In this document: piece after piece, positions 16,850 through 24,047 of the stretch | How positions within the stretch are numbered: position 1 is the stretch's first letter | Layout of the letters: each line of letters opens with the position of its first letter | Source of the DNA: Pseudomonas sp. IB20 | GTDB taxonomy: Bacteria > Pseudomonadota > Gammaproteobacteria > Pseudomonadales > Pseudomonadaceae | DNA: 64,000 nucleotides | Assembly: GCF_009707325.1 (NCBI RefSeq) | Contig: NZ_CP046103.1 | Span: 1,599,810-1,663,809 of the forward strand | Direction: 5' to 3' | The notes under the pieces: model-generated | Told to the model about the DNA's origin: nothing | What the model saw: the letters and a program-made list of their open reading frames with translations, nothing else | Database searches by the model: none | Program-made: the position numbers and the translations under genes

Positions 16850-16958
16850 CGGTGGAACTCCGCACCCTGGCGCGCTCGCGCCAGTCCATCAGTTCTTGCA
16901 GGCCCAACTGATCCATGTCAGCCGGTGCCCAGTGAAAAATCACGGCCAGGTCGGCCAT
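16839..16958 (-). CDS. Tail assembly protein E' (GpE family), frameshift extension of E
   Basis: A 39-residue frame (MADLAVIFHWAPADMDQLGL, then QELMDWRERARVR) is the P2 GpE' motif. In P2 it is made as an E+E' fusion by -1 frameshifting. Here the E frame has the slippery TTTTTTG, and shifting -1 there reads through ATEIDEDGRIPRCVEDA into this MADLAV segment without a stop. It may therefore be expressed both as the fusion and, less likely, from its own ATG. Confidence 0.8.
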   Translation of the reverse strand: MADLAVIFHWAPADMDQLGLQELMDWRERARVRSSTDGK

Positions 16959-16966
16959 GGCGTCCT

Positions 16967-17302
16967 CTACGCAACGAGGGATGCGTCCGTCTTCATCGAT
17001 TTCTGTAGCAAAAAACCGGACACCTTGGTGCCGAGGGCGAAAAGGTCGGCGGGGTCCATTGAGTTGACTTCAATGGGGGTGAGGGTTGGGCTGCTGATGC
17101 GAGGCACCACCTTGACCAAGCTGTTGACGTCCATCTGCAACAGCTCTGACAGGCTCACGCCCCGCAGCTCGCCCGAGTTGGGCTTGCGCAGGGTGATGCT
17201 GTCGATGGTGGAAGTGCCACGGCGAATCGGCATGTCGAGGATGACGGTGTTGTCGTCGGCTAGTGGCTTAACTTCAGCTTCTTCGATGGCTGCGGTTTTC
17301 AT
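16967..17302 (-). CDS. Phage tail assembly protein E
   Basis: The 111-residue product is the P2 gpE-type tail assembly chaperone. MKTAAIEEAEVKPLADDNT is followed by the family core ITLRKPNSGELRGVSLSELL and ends shortly after SGFLLQKSM. AGGAGCAATACCC precedes the ATG at 17302. It sits between the tube gene FII and tape measure T, the normal P2 place. The chaperone would coat the tape measure during tail assembly. It is intact even though its client T is broken. Confidence 0.87.
   Translation of the reverse strand: MKTAAIEEAEVKPLADDNTVILDMPIRRGTSTIDSITLRKPNSGELRGVSLSELLQMDVNSLVKVVPRISSPTLTPIEVNSMDPADLFALGTKVSGFLLQKSMKTDASLVA
17009..17015 (-). promoter_or_regulatory. Programmed -1 frameshift site TTTTTTG in gene E
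   Basis: The coding strand reads GGT TTT TTG CTA; slipping one base back continues as GCT ACA GAA ATC and stays open into GpE'. This is the slippery heptamer used in P2 E/E'. Confidence 0.8.
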
Positions 17303-17350
17303 GGGTATTGCTCCTGGTGATAGGTGAGCGGGTTAAGGGATGGTGAGTGG

Positions 17351-17866
17351 TCAGAAGCCCAGGGCGTTGCGCTGTTTCTCCAGCATGTCGACGCCGTTGA
17401 CCTTCTCGATGAAGTTGAGCAAGTCGATTTCGATGATTTCTTGGTTATCGACCGTCAGCTTGTAGTAGGTGCAGGTGGTGGTCATTGAATGCTCGGTGTC
17501 TTCACCCGGTGTGGCGTCGCCCATTTCAATGGTCTCGTGACGGCCACGCACGACGACTTCCACGGCGCTGACTTCGCCTGTGTCGTCCTGCTCAAATGCG
17601 CCGGTAAAGCGCAATGCCACGCCCGACGCATTCACCATGGCGAACTGTTTCAGGCTGATCAGATCCAGGCCGCCGGTTTTCCATTCGAACTGGATACCGT
17701 CGTCGGAGAAGCCCAAGTCAGCTTTGACCGGGCCGTTCATGCCGCCGCCGCGATAGGCTTCCATCTTGCGGCCAAGGGCGGGCAGGGTGACGGACTTAAC
17801 CACGCCTCTGTAGATGTTGGCGTCGTTGAAGAGCATGAGGTTTTTCAGTTTGCGTGGCATAGCCAT
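17351..17866 (-). CDS. Major tail tube protein FII
   Basis: The 171-residue product matches P2 FII length and sequence type. MAMPRKLKNLMLFNDANIY, then GVVKSVTLPALGRKMEAYRG and the GMNGPVKADLG strand are characteristic of contractile tail tubes. GGAG lies nine bases before the ATG at 17866. It follows the sheath gene with a 57-bp gap. No disruption is seen. Confidence 0.93.
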   Translation of the reverse strand: MAMPRKLKNLMLFNDANIYRGVVKSVTLPALGRKMEAYRGGGMNGPVKADLGFSDDGIQFEWKTGGLDLISLKQFAMVNASGVALRFTGAFEQDDTGEVSAVEVVVRGRHETIEMGDATPGEDTEHSMTTTCTYYKLTVDNQEIIEIDLLNFIEKVNGVDMLEKQRNALGF

Positions 17867-17923
17867 AGCGGTGTTCTCCGGGTGTTTGGCATGGGGTTAA
17901 CTCCCCTTGCGGGGAGACCCGGT

Positions 17924-19099
17924 TCAGCTGTTGATCTGGCTGGCGAACGTCATCAGATAGCGGTCGGTGATGCGCTGGCGCAAGGTGAGGTCTTCCAGGG
18001 GCGGCACTGGCGTGTAGTCGTAATCGATCGTCAGCTTGCCGGCCTTGAGGGTGTCTTTATCGTTGATGTCCTCCGGGTACCAGCAACTGCCACCGATCAG
18101 GTAGCCCTGGGCAATCAATTCGCGGAACTTCGCGTTGATGCCTTCGATGATGTCGCGCACCAGGGAGGCGTGCATGGGCTTGTCCACAGCCCACATGTGC
18201 GCCTCGGCCATGGTGTCGGCGAGGATCTGCGCGGTTCGGGTGTAATTTTCGAAGGCGAACAACGGATCGTCGCTGCACGTACGGCTACCCCAGAAGCGAA
18301 ACCCGCCCTCGTTGATGAGGGTGGTGACTTCATTGCTGTTGAGGTAGTTGGCGTCGGTGGCCGGGTTCTGCAGATCCCAGAACACGTCGGCGCTGATGCC
18401 GGTGACGCCGTTGACTGCGACGTTGGAGAGAGTCTTGTGCCAGCCGGTTTCCTGATCGATCTTCGCTCGCAGGCCGAGGGCGCGCGCCACTGCCGACGCG
18501 GCAACAGTCTTGCTGATGACGGTGTCCCAGTTGAGGAAGTCCGGCCAGATCACCATCAGCTCGCGAGCGCCGAAGTTCTCGCGGTAGGCGACCACCTCTT
18601 CCTTGGTTTTGCAGTTCCAGGCATGGACGTAGGCGAAGGCGCGCAGGTCCTGGGCAACGGATACCAGGGCGGTGGCCACCGGCAAACTGTCGAGACCTGG
18701 CACACCGAGGATGCGCGGCGTCATGCCCACGCGGGCCTTGGCAGCAAGCAGGGCTTTCATGCCGGTGTATTTGCCGTCGGCAGTGGTGGTACCGATCAAT
18801 GCGCTGATGGTGGTCGCTTCGTCAGCGCCTTCCTTGACCCGCACCACGATGGCGTAGGGCTTTGTCTGGTCGTCAATGGCTTGCAGACTGGTCGCCAGGG
18901 TACCTTTGACGCCGGCTTTGCCAATCGCGGCTCGAACACTGGTCAGCAGGACAGGCGTGTCCAGCGGGAACATAAGTGGGTCAGCATCTTCAGCCGTGCA
19001 AACCAGGCCGATGACTGCGGTGGGGATGGTGCGAATGGGGCGGGTGCCGTCGTTGAGTTCGATGACCCGCACGCCGTGGAGATAGTCTGAACCGGCCAT
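17924..19099 (-). CDS. Tail sheath protein FI
   Basis: The 391-residue protein is a P2 FI-type contractile sheath. MAGSDYLHGVRVIELNDGT opens the N-terminal strand that links neighbouring subunits. The central domain contains ILGVPGLDSLPVATALVSVA, and the C-terminal domain holds GFRFWGSRTCSDDPLFAFEN and a final LRQRITDRYLMTFASQINS. The length equals P2 FI (396) within a few residues. It is the best-preserved structural gene. The 132 bp upstream hold no gene and could contain the FI late promoter. Confidence 0.94.
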   Translation of the reverse strand: MAGSDYLHGVRVIELNDGTRPIRTIPTAVIGLVCTAEDADPLMFPLDTPVLLTSVRAAIGKAGVKGTLATSLQAIDDQTKPYAIVVRVKEGADEATTISALIGTTTADGKYTGMKALLAAKARVGMTPRILGVPGLDSLPVATALVSVAQDLRAFAYVHAWNCKTKEEVVAYRENFGARELMVIWPDFLNWDTVISKTVAASAVARALGLRAKIDQETGWHKTLSNVAVNGVTGISADVFWDLQNPATDANYLNSNEVTTLINEGGFRFWGSRTCSDDPLFAFENYTRTAQILADTMAEAHMWAVDKPMHASLVRDIIEGINAKFRELIAQGYLIGGSCWYPEDINDKDTLKAGKLTIDYDYTPVPPLEDLTLRQRITDRYLMTFASQINS

Positions 19100-19231
19100 G
19101 GGTGGTTGCCTGCGCTGTGATGGAATGACAGTGCACAGGCTGCCGCGCGCGCGCCGGTTGGGCGAGCGCGCAGGCTTGTAACGGGTGGCCCTACAGGTTG
19201 ATGCGCGGTGACGTTACTGACGCTGCTGCAT

Positions 19232-19507
19232 TTATGCCGACAGCCAAGAGGGTGCAACCGGTCTGTGATCTACCAGGGGAAACTCAGCCCCCTGCGGCCA
19301 TTCACGCAACTGACGTCGATAGGCCTGCAGCTCTGTGTATTGCTCAGGGGTTATGGAAGTCGTGCCGCCACTTTCCAACTCGTCGCGATGCCTCGAAACA
19401 ATGGCATCAGTCGGGAAAAGCTGAGCGTCCCGCCAGGACCGCTCAACAGACGCCAGCTCTTCATCACTGAGTGGTGGAGGTTCAACCAGCACCGGAAAGC
19501 CATCATC
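19232..19507 (-). pseudogene. C-terminal fragment of a tail fibre assembly/tail chaperone protein
   Basis: The frame reads DDGFPVLVEPPPLSDEELAS and later RHRDELESGGTTSITPEQYT, LQAYRRQLREWP, the typical C-terminal half of a phage tail assembly chaperone. Its N-terminus is missing: at about 19507 it joins the tail protein I gene out of frame. The tail fibre gene H that should precede it is absent. Confidence 0.75.
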
Positions 19508-20007
19508 GCCCCAAGGAAGACGTTCATCACTCCGGTGGTTTCAAGGCTGATAGCCAGGCCGGTCAGGTGGCGGGTGACTGGCCTGGCGTCATCGATCAGC
19601 CAGGTCAGCTCCTGGTACATCTCTTCGGTGATACCGGTTTCCAGAACGCCGACTTTGATGGCGAAGGTGCCTGGCACACCGAGTGGGGTGGTTTGCCACC
19701 ATTCCAGTACTTCGATCAGATAACCGAGCGGCTCAACCACGCGGCGCAGGGCGCCGATGGTGCCCTTGCGAGAGTGGATGAAGTGGGATGAGCGAATGGC
19801 AGACCGTTTCGCGGCCTCGGTCCATTTGCTATCCCAGCGATCAACCGAAAAAGCCCAGGCCAGATATGGCAGCAGTGCAAGCGGGCAAGTGTCGGGGTTG
19901 CAGAGCTGGCGCAGAGGGATGGGCACGCGCTGAATTTGCGCGAGTGCTTGCGCTGCTTGGCGTTCCAGTGGCGTGGCGTTTCCCGGCAGCAGCTGCTGGG
20001 CGCCCAT
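19508..20007 (-). pseudogene. Tail protein I, missing its C-terminus
   Basis: From the ATG at 20007, overlapping the J stop, the frame encodes a P2 gpI-like baseplate protein: MGAQQLLPGNATPLERQAAQ, LLPYLAWAFSVDRWDS, then the RPVTRHLTGLAISLET end. About 166 residues of gpI remain. At about 19508 the frame runs into sequence derived from the tail assembly gene read in the wrong frame, giving an aberrant tail of about 50 residues to 19351. The joint marks a deletion that removed the gpI end, the tail fibre gene and part of the assembly gene. Confidence 0.8.
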
Positions 20008-20467
20008 TACTCGATACCTCGCGTGACAGTCGTGCCGGTGCAATACGGCGCCTGAGCTTTGGTCGCAACGATATCAACCCAGTCTTCCAGCTCGACCTTG
20101 CGGACACCTTCAACGTGCAAGGCCGCGTGAATGGCCGACTCTGACACTTCCATACCGAGGCGACGGCGTTGGCTGACGTAAGCCTGCAAGCGTGTTTCGG
20201 CTGCGGCAAGAATCGGTTCCGACTCAGGCCCGCTGGACAGGAGGTAAAGTTTTGCTTTGACCTGGTAACGGACGATTTCAGCGCCCTGGACGGTCACAGC
20301 GGCTCCGACTCCATGTCGAGGCGCGCGGCGATCATAGGCTGTTCCTCAACCGGCCACAGGCTGATCATGTAGGCCTTACGCTCGGCCAGGATCAGCTCGA
20401 AGTCGATCTGCTCGACGATCTGCGGCGGTGGCAGTTGGCTGAGGTCGATGGCTGCGAAGCTGTTCAT
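20007..20467 (-). pseudogene. Baseplate protein J with internal deletion
   Basis: The N-terminal frame from the ATG at 20467 reads MNSFAAIDLSQLPPPQIVEQ and continues to AARLDMESEPL, then stops. The C-terminal part (GAEIVRYQVKAKLYLLSSG, QRRRLGMEVSESAIHAALHV, end at 20007) follows in another frame. About 57 plus 96 residues remain of a protein normally near 300, so the middle is deleted and the halves are out of frame. Confidence 0.85.
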
Positions 20468-20811
20468 ACACTGCCTCCCAGTTGCAGCGGAATGCTCATG
20501 CTGAACGCTTCATTGCTGTCCACTACGCTGCCCTCCAGATCCAGCTCCGACTTGCCTTGAAGGCTGGCACCGCGAAACTGAACACGGCTGAGGCTGATAC
20601 GAGTCTCCCAGCGCATCAATGCCATGACCGTGGCCGAGTATGCCCGTAGGCGGGTGACGTCGTTGAAAGGATGGTCAATCAGCTCGGGCAGTAGGCTGCC
20701 GTATTCGCGGCGCATTACGCGGGTGCCAATACGGGTGGTGAGGACGTCGGGAATGGACTGGGCGATATGGTCCAGAGTGCCGATGGCGCCGCCGGTTTCT
20801 CGGGGTCCCAC
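20464..20811 (-). CDS. Baseplate wedge protein W (gp25-like), possibly missing its first residues
   Basis: The product matches P2 gpW: HIAQSIPDVLTTRIGTRVMR and REYGSLLPELIDHP are the gp25-family core, and the end IPLQLGGSV is natural. Its start is odd. The only in-frame initiator is GTG at 20811, inside the remnant of gene V, because a deletion has fused V and W. The retained W sequence begins at RETGGAIGTLD, so only a few N-terminal residues were lost. The downstream J gene overlaps its stop by four bases. Confidence 0.8.
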   Translation of the reverse strand: MGPRETGGAIGTLDHIAQSIPDVLTTRIGTRVMRREYGSLLPELIDHPFNDVTRLRAYSATVMALMRWETRISLSRVQFRGASLQGKSELDLEGSVVDSNEAFSMSIPLQLGGSV

Positions 20812-21074
20812 TCACGATCAGAACCGGCGCGCAGGGCAAGCCATGGCAGCCAGGCGGTGGTCAGCTCTCCGGTTTTTACTTTCACGCGCGGGGGCTTCAT
20901 CTGCACGGCGGCGATGACGCCGAAGCGGATGAGGTTTTCAAGCATGCGAGAGAGGGCGGCGGCCGTGCAACGGACCTTGCCGTTGTCGATGAATATCAAC
21001 AGACGGTCGGGGTCGTGCTTGAAGTCGGCGACGGTGGCCAGCAGGTGAGCACGCAGGCTTTCGGGTTTGTTCAT
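20715..21074 (-). pseudogene. Chimera of tail completion protein R and baseplate spike V
   Basis: The first 45 residues (MNKPESLRAHLLATVADFKH...IFIDNGKVRCTAAA) are P2 gpR-like. They are followed directly by the N-terminus of the gpV spike protein: MLENLIRFGVIAAVQM, TTAWLPWLALRAGSDREWDP. The C-terminal half of R, gene S and the start of V are missing. V breaks off after about 50 residues where W sequence begins, so its OB-fold and spike tip are gone. The remaining frame ends in nonsense read from W. A functional spike is therefore absent. Confidence 0.8.
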
Positions 21075-21328
21075 GGTTGTGCCTGCTGGTGTTTGTAGAC
21101 CATGTCGACCTGGGCGGCGCAATCAGCCCAAGCCGTTTCGGCGCGGTCCTGGTCGGTGAGCTGGTCGCCGTTACTGCGCGGGCTGGTCGCGGGGAGGACG
21201 CACGGCACCACGGCCGGACAGCCAGTCACGGTAAGCTGCGGCGCCGGTGAGGGCGGGGCGCTCGCGCAGCCGGCGAGCAGCGTCAGGCAAAGGCTGATCA
21301 GCCCATTTCTGAAGGTCGTCATTTTCAA
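21071..21328 (-). CDS. Rz1-like outer-membrane spanin lipoprotein (LysC)
   Basis: The 85-residue protein has a lipoprotein signal (MKMTTFRNGLISLCLTLLAGC, lipobox LAGC) and a proline-rich mature start (ASAPPSPAPQ), the hallmarks of Rz1/LysC outer-membrane spanins. It is embedded in another frame within the LysB gene, as in P2. Paired with an inner-membrane spanin it would fuse the two membranes at the end of lysis. It is intact although its partner LysB carries a frameshift. Confidence 0.85.
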   Translation of the reverse strand: MKMTTFRNGLISLCLTLLAGCASAPPSPAPQLTVTGCPAVVPCVLPATSPRSNGDQLTDQDRAETAWADCAAQVDMVYKHQQAQP

Positions 21329-21486
21329 GTTTCAGTTCCTCTATGGTTCTCTCGCGCTTCGCCAGACCCAGGCGCAGTTGGTCTTGCTGGCTGCGTAGGA
21401 GGCTCTGTGCATTACTGACCCCATATCAGCAGCACCAGGGCACCCAGCAGAGCGAAGCCGTATAGGGCCTGGCGCAGGGTGCTCAC
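21171..21486 (-). pseudogene. Inner-membrane spanin LysB/Rz with a frameshift
   Basis: A GTG at 21486, overlapping the previous stop, starts a frame with one transmembrane helix (LRQALYGFALLGALVLLIWG) that ends at TAA after 24 codons. One base over, the frame SNAQSLLRSQQDQLRLGLAK continues as the expected coiled coil to 21171. The shift falls at a C4/G4 run at 21419-21422; removing one base restores IWVSNAQS. Either the gene is broken, or the base count in the run is wrong or slippage is used. Confidence 0.75.
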
Positions 21487-21686
21487 GCGCGGTACCAACC
21501 GAGTTTGTTCATGGCGGCGGTGTCGAGCTGCTTGATGGGGCCGCGCACGATCACGGCCCGGGCGCCGTTCATTATTTGGATGGATTCAGCCAACAATTCC
21601 ATGTCGTCCTGTTCGGTCGACTCCGGCACCACTAGTAGGTCACCGTCCTGCACGCGTAATTTCTGCAACGCTTCGAAGTCGATCAT
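21483..21686 (-). CDS. Small conserved-looking lysis-region protein
   Basis: A 67-residue protein (MIDFEALQKLRVQDGDLLVV, ending MNKLGWYRA) starts at the ATG at 21686, overlapping the endolysin stop. It has no signal or membrane helix and reads as a compact alpha/beta protein. Its position between endolysin and LysB is constant in pseudomonad P2-like elements as I recall them. The function is not known to me. The overlaps on both sides mark it as part of one translational unit. Confidence 0.65.
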   Translation of the reverse strand: MIDFEALQKLRVQDGDLLVVPESTEQDDMELLAESIQIMNGARAVIVRGPIKQLDTAAMNKLGWYRA

Positions 21687-22525
21687 GCCGCCACCCCTTG
21701 CCCGCACTCGCAGCCGGCGTGCCGCTCGTAGGCGCGCTGGAGCTTGGTGTCGTAGAGATTGCGCAGGTAATCCGGCCCGTTGTAGAGCTTGGCGAACTCG
21801 GCCCATTTGCGGGCTTTGAGGGCCTTGTGTAGCACCGGGTCGGTTTCGATGAAGCGGGTAAAGGCGTCGAGCTGCTGCGATTCGCCGGCACTCATCGCCG
21901 CCACAAATTCCTGCACGCTGGCATAGCCGAGTCGCTTCCAATGGAACCCCATGATCTGGAAGGCACCCCAGGAAGCCGACTCCAAGGCGGCGGTGTCATC
22001 GATCAGGCGGGCCATGGCCAGCCGCTGGTGTTCGGCCGTACCGCCGATGTATCCACCCGGCTTTGGGTTGACCAGGGCAGGATTGGCGGTGGCGAGTTGA
22101 TCGGCGTGACGTTTGAGTTCTGCCGGGTCATCGCCGTTTCGAGCGGTGGCGAGCTGGCGGTACATGATGTGCCTTTCGAACAGGATCACTGGCTTGCCGT
22201 TGTCGAGGAAGCCCTTGCCCTTGGATTCCACCTCATTGACCGTGTAGATGCTCGCCAGCGGTACGCCGAGACGTTCTGCAGCGACCACCAGGTCGTGGTT
22301 GCGCAGCAGCTGGGCGCAGTCGCCGCCGGCAAGGCTGGTCTGGGTTTTGGTGCCGGCGACTCCATCGGCGACTAGGCCGACTTTTACCTGGTATGCGCGC
22401 ACGGCGGATTCAGTGGCATCGCCGTAGTGCCCATCCGGTATCAGGTTGGCGCCGTTCTTTACGAGGTTCTTTTGCAGCATCAGCACCGCTTGCGAGCGGT
22501 CGCCGTGGCGTAGGGTGGTGGTCAT
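21683..22525 (-). CDS. Endolysin: peptidoglycan-binding plus N-acetylmuramidase domain
   Basis: The product has 280 residues from the ATG at 22525, overlapping the holin stop. An N-terminal peptidoglycan-binding repeat (LRHGDRSQAVLMLQKNLV, PDGHYGDATESAVRAYQ; about residues 4-65) is joined to a DUF3380-type N-acetylmuramidase domain (about 78-265). The latter has the probable catalytic glutamate in NEVESKGKGF and the motifs VILFERHIMYRQL and SASWGAFQIMG. It would cut the glycan backbone during lysis. There is no signal peptide, so release depends on the holin. The gene is intact. Confidence 0.88.
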   Translation of the reverse strand: MTTTLRHGDRSQAVLMLQKNLVKNGANLIPDGHYGDATESAVRAYQVKVGLVADGVAGTKTQTSLAGGDCAQLLRNHDLVVAAERLGVPLASIYTVNEVESKGKGFLDNGKPVILFERHIMYRQLATARNGDDPAELKRHADQLATANPALVNPKPGGYIGGTAEHQRLAMARLIDDTAALESASWGAFQIMGFHWKRLGYASVQEFVAAMSAGESQQLDAFTRFIETDPVLHKALKARKWAEFAKLYNGPDYLRNLYDTKLQRAYERHAGCECGQGVAA

Positions 22526-22800
22526 GCGCTGGGCCTCAACAGGGCGGCGACGTTGCCGCCTGAACGGAAAATAAGGATGCAGAGCAGCACGATGGCAGCT
22601 GTCTGCCCGAGGCTGGTGGGCTGACGCTCCAACAGGATCTCCAAACCGCAGATGCACAACGTGGCGCCAAACAGGCTTGCCAGCAGCGAGATACTGCGCC
22701 GGTACCGCGCATCACCTCGGGTGTAGCAGGCCAGGCGCAGGGCACTCAGCAGGTAGGCGATTGCCGCGATCAACTGCACGGCCAGTTCGATGTTCTGCAT
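22522..22800 (-). CDS. Putative three-helix phage holin
   Basis: The 92-residue protein has three hydrophobic segments (IELAVQLIAAIAYLLSALRL; ISLLASLFGATLCICGLEIL; TAAIVLLCILIF) and matches the 3TM holin type common before pseudomonad endolysins. It overlaps the endolysin start by four bases, so the two are translationally coupled. It would form the membrane lesion that frees the endolysin. The family assignment comes from topology and context. Confidence 0.75.
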   Translation of the reverse strand: MQNIELAVQLIAAIAYLLSALRLACYTRGDARYRRSISLLASLFGATLCICGLEILLERQPTSLGQTAAIVLLCILIFRSGGNVAALLRPSA

Positions 22801-22801
22801 A

Positions 22802-23155
22802 TCAGGTGCCCCCTCTGATGCGACGCCAGATGTCCCAGATGTCCGCCTTTTCCACCCAAACCATCAGTTTGATGCTGATCGGGATGACCACCAAGGCACA
22901 GACAAAGGCGCTGCCACCGCTGGTGATAAACGGGATTGCCTGTAAGGCCATGGGCGCGAACAAATAGCCCACGCCGGCCGACAGGAACAGTGAGCCCAGC
23001 CGTTGCCAGACTTTGAGATCACGCTTGGTACTGGTAACAAGCCAGGCGCCGAGGATGGCGCCGAATAGCGCCCCGTCGTCGATGACGGGCGTCACGGTGG
23101 ACAGGCCCAAACCAATGAGCAGACCAGTCACAACGCTGGAAGTCGGATCAGCCAT
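22802..23155 (-). CDS. Phage membrane protein, putative holin or antiholin
   Basis: The 117-residue protein has about four hydrophobic stretches (SSVVTGLLIGLGLSTVTPV, GALFGAILGAWLV, LGSLFLSAGVGYLFAPMALQ, CALVVIPISIKLMVW). Such proteins sit between tail gene X and the 3TM holin in P2-like elements of Pseudomonas and are annotated as putative phage holins. It is separated by a single base from the downstream holin. Whether it is the pore-former or a regulator cannot be told from sequence. Confidence 0.65.
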   Translation of the reverse strand: MADPTSSVVTGLLIGLGLSTVTPVIDDGALFGAILGAWLVTSTKRDLKVWQRLGSLFLSAGVGYLFAPMALQAIPFITSGGSAFVCALVVIPISIKLMVWVEKADIWDIWRRIRGGT

Positions 23156-23182
23156 GGTGTGGGTTTCCTTGATTGCAGAGGG

Positions 23183-23395
23183 TCAGTTCCATAGCTGCAC
23201 CATCTGCCGCTGAGGCGCGCTGGTTTGGGCTTCGGGCATATTGACGACAAGGCCTTGCGGCAGGATTGGGCCGTGGTCGGCCAGGCCGGGGTTGGCCTCA
23301 AGCACTGTCTCGGTGACGCCCGCGGTGCGTCCGTAGAACCGCCAGCAGAGGGCGTCTACGGTTTCATTTTGATTGGTGCGAATGGATGTGGGCAT
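23183..23395 (-). CDS. Tail protein X
   Basis: The 70-residue protein is P2 gpX-like, a LysM-like tail protein. ETVDALCWRFYGRTAGVTET, VLEANPGLADHGPILPQG and VVNMPE are the family core. Its ATG overlaps the stop of the gpL remnant (TAATG), which is the natural L-X junction. Intact. Confidence 0.9.
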   Translation of the reverse strand: MPTSIRTNQNETVDALCWRFYGRTAGVTETVLEANPGLADHGPILPQGLVVNMPEAQTSAPQRQMVQLWN

Positions 23396-23508
23396 TAGAT
23401 CAGCTCCACGGTGGTGCGGCTCAACCCGAGGAAGTCACGGACTGCCCAGCGCAGATCGCGGCGGTAGTCGTCGATGGTCGGTGTGACTTCCTCAGTAGTG
23501 GCGATCCT
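23395..23508 (-). pseudogene. C-terminal remnant of head completion protein L
   Basis: About 36 codons remain (EEVTPTIDDYRRDLRWAVRD, then GLSRTTVELI and stop), matching the end of P2 gpL. At about 23508 the sequence joins the scaffold gene O out of frame. Everything between (O end, capsid N, terminase small subunit M, most of L) is gone. Confidence 0.7.
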
Positions 23509-23775
23509 TGAACGGGCTGGAATCTGGCTTTTGCGCGGAGAAGGCCAGCACATCGGTTCCCAGGCTGGCGGGTGAGTCAGTTACCGCCAGACCTACGATG
23601 TAGGCTTCCCCGGTATCGGAGAAGCTGTCGTCGATCTCAATCGAGGTGTAGATCTTCTGCCTGGCCTTGTTCATGGCGATCAGGTCGGGGGTTGGCTCAA
23701 CCTGGGCGAACAGGGCCAGTTTTTTCTGGCCGTTGACTTCTACTTCTTCGGTCTTGACCGCCAGCACGTCGCCGT
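23509..23775 (-). pseudogene. Internal fragment of capsid scaffold/protease O
   Basis: The frame reads GDVLAVKTEEVEVNGQKKLA, FAQVEPTPDLIAMNKARQKIY, GLAVTDSPASLGTDVLAFSA, the middle of a P2 gpO-type scaffold. It lacks its N-terminal about 60 residues (cut at about 23775, where portal sequence starts on the other strand) and its C-terminus (cut at about 23509). The open frame extends upstream to 24193, but that part is antisense to the portal remnant and the RNA candidate. Confidence 0.8.
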
Positions 23776-23776
23776 C

Positions 23777-24043
23777 CCGGTCAGTGAGGTCGCGGCCAAG
23801 GATGAATTCAATTCGATCAAAAACCAGACCCGTGACGATGTACTGGCCAGCTTGCGCATTCCGCCGCAGTTGATGGGGATCGTTCCGCAAAACGCAGGGG
23901 GCTTTGGATCGATCAGGGAAGCGGCACAGATTTATGCAGCGAATGAGATAGAACCGATTCAGACACGTATGCAGCAACTGAATGACTGGATCGGGGAGAA
24001 CGTCATCCGCTTCAAGCCCTACGAAATTGGCGGGGAGGCTTAA
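23777..24043 (+). pseudogene. C-terminal fragment of portal protein Q
   Basis: About 88 codons remain: PVSEVAAKDEFNSIKNQTRD, then IPPQLMGIVPQNAGGFG and LNDWIGENVIRFKPYEIG to the stop at 24043. This is the end of a P2 gpQ/PBSX-type portal. It is divergent from O, as in P2, but the 5' parts of both genes and the promoter region between them are deleted. There is no start codon of its own in a sensible place. The terminase gene P does not follow. Confidence 0.8.
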
Positions 24044-24047
24044 AAGC

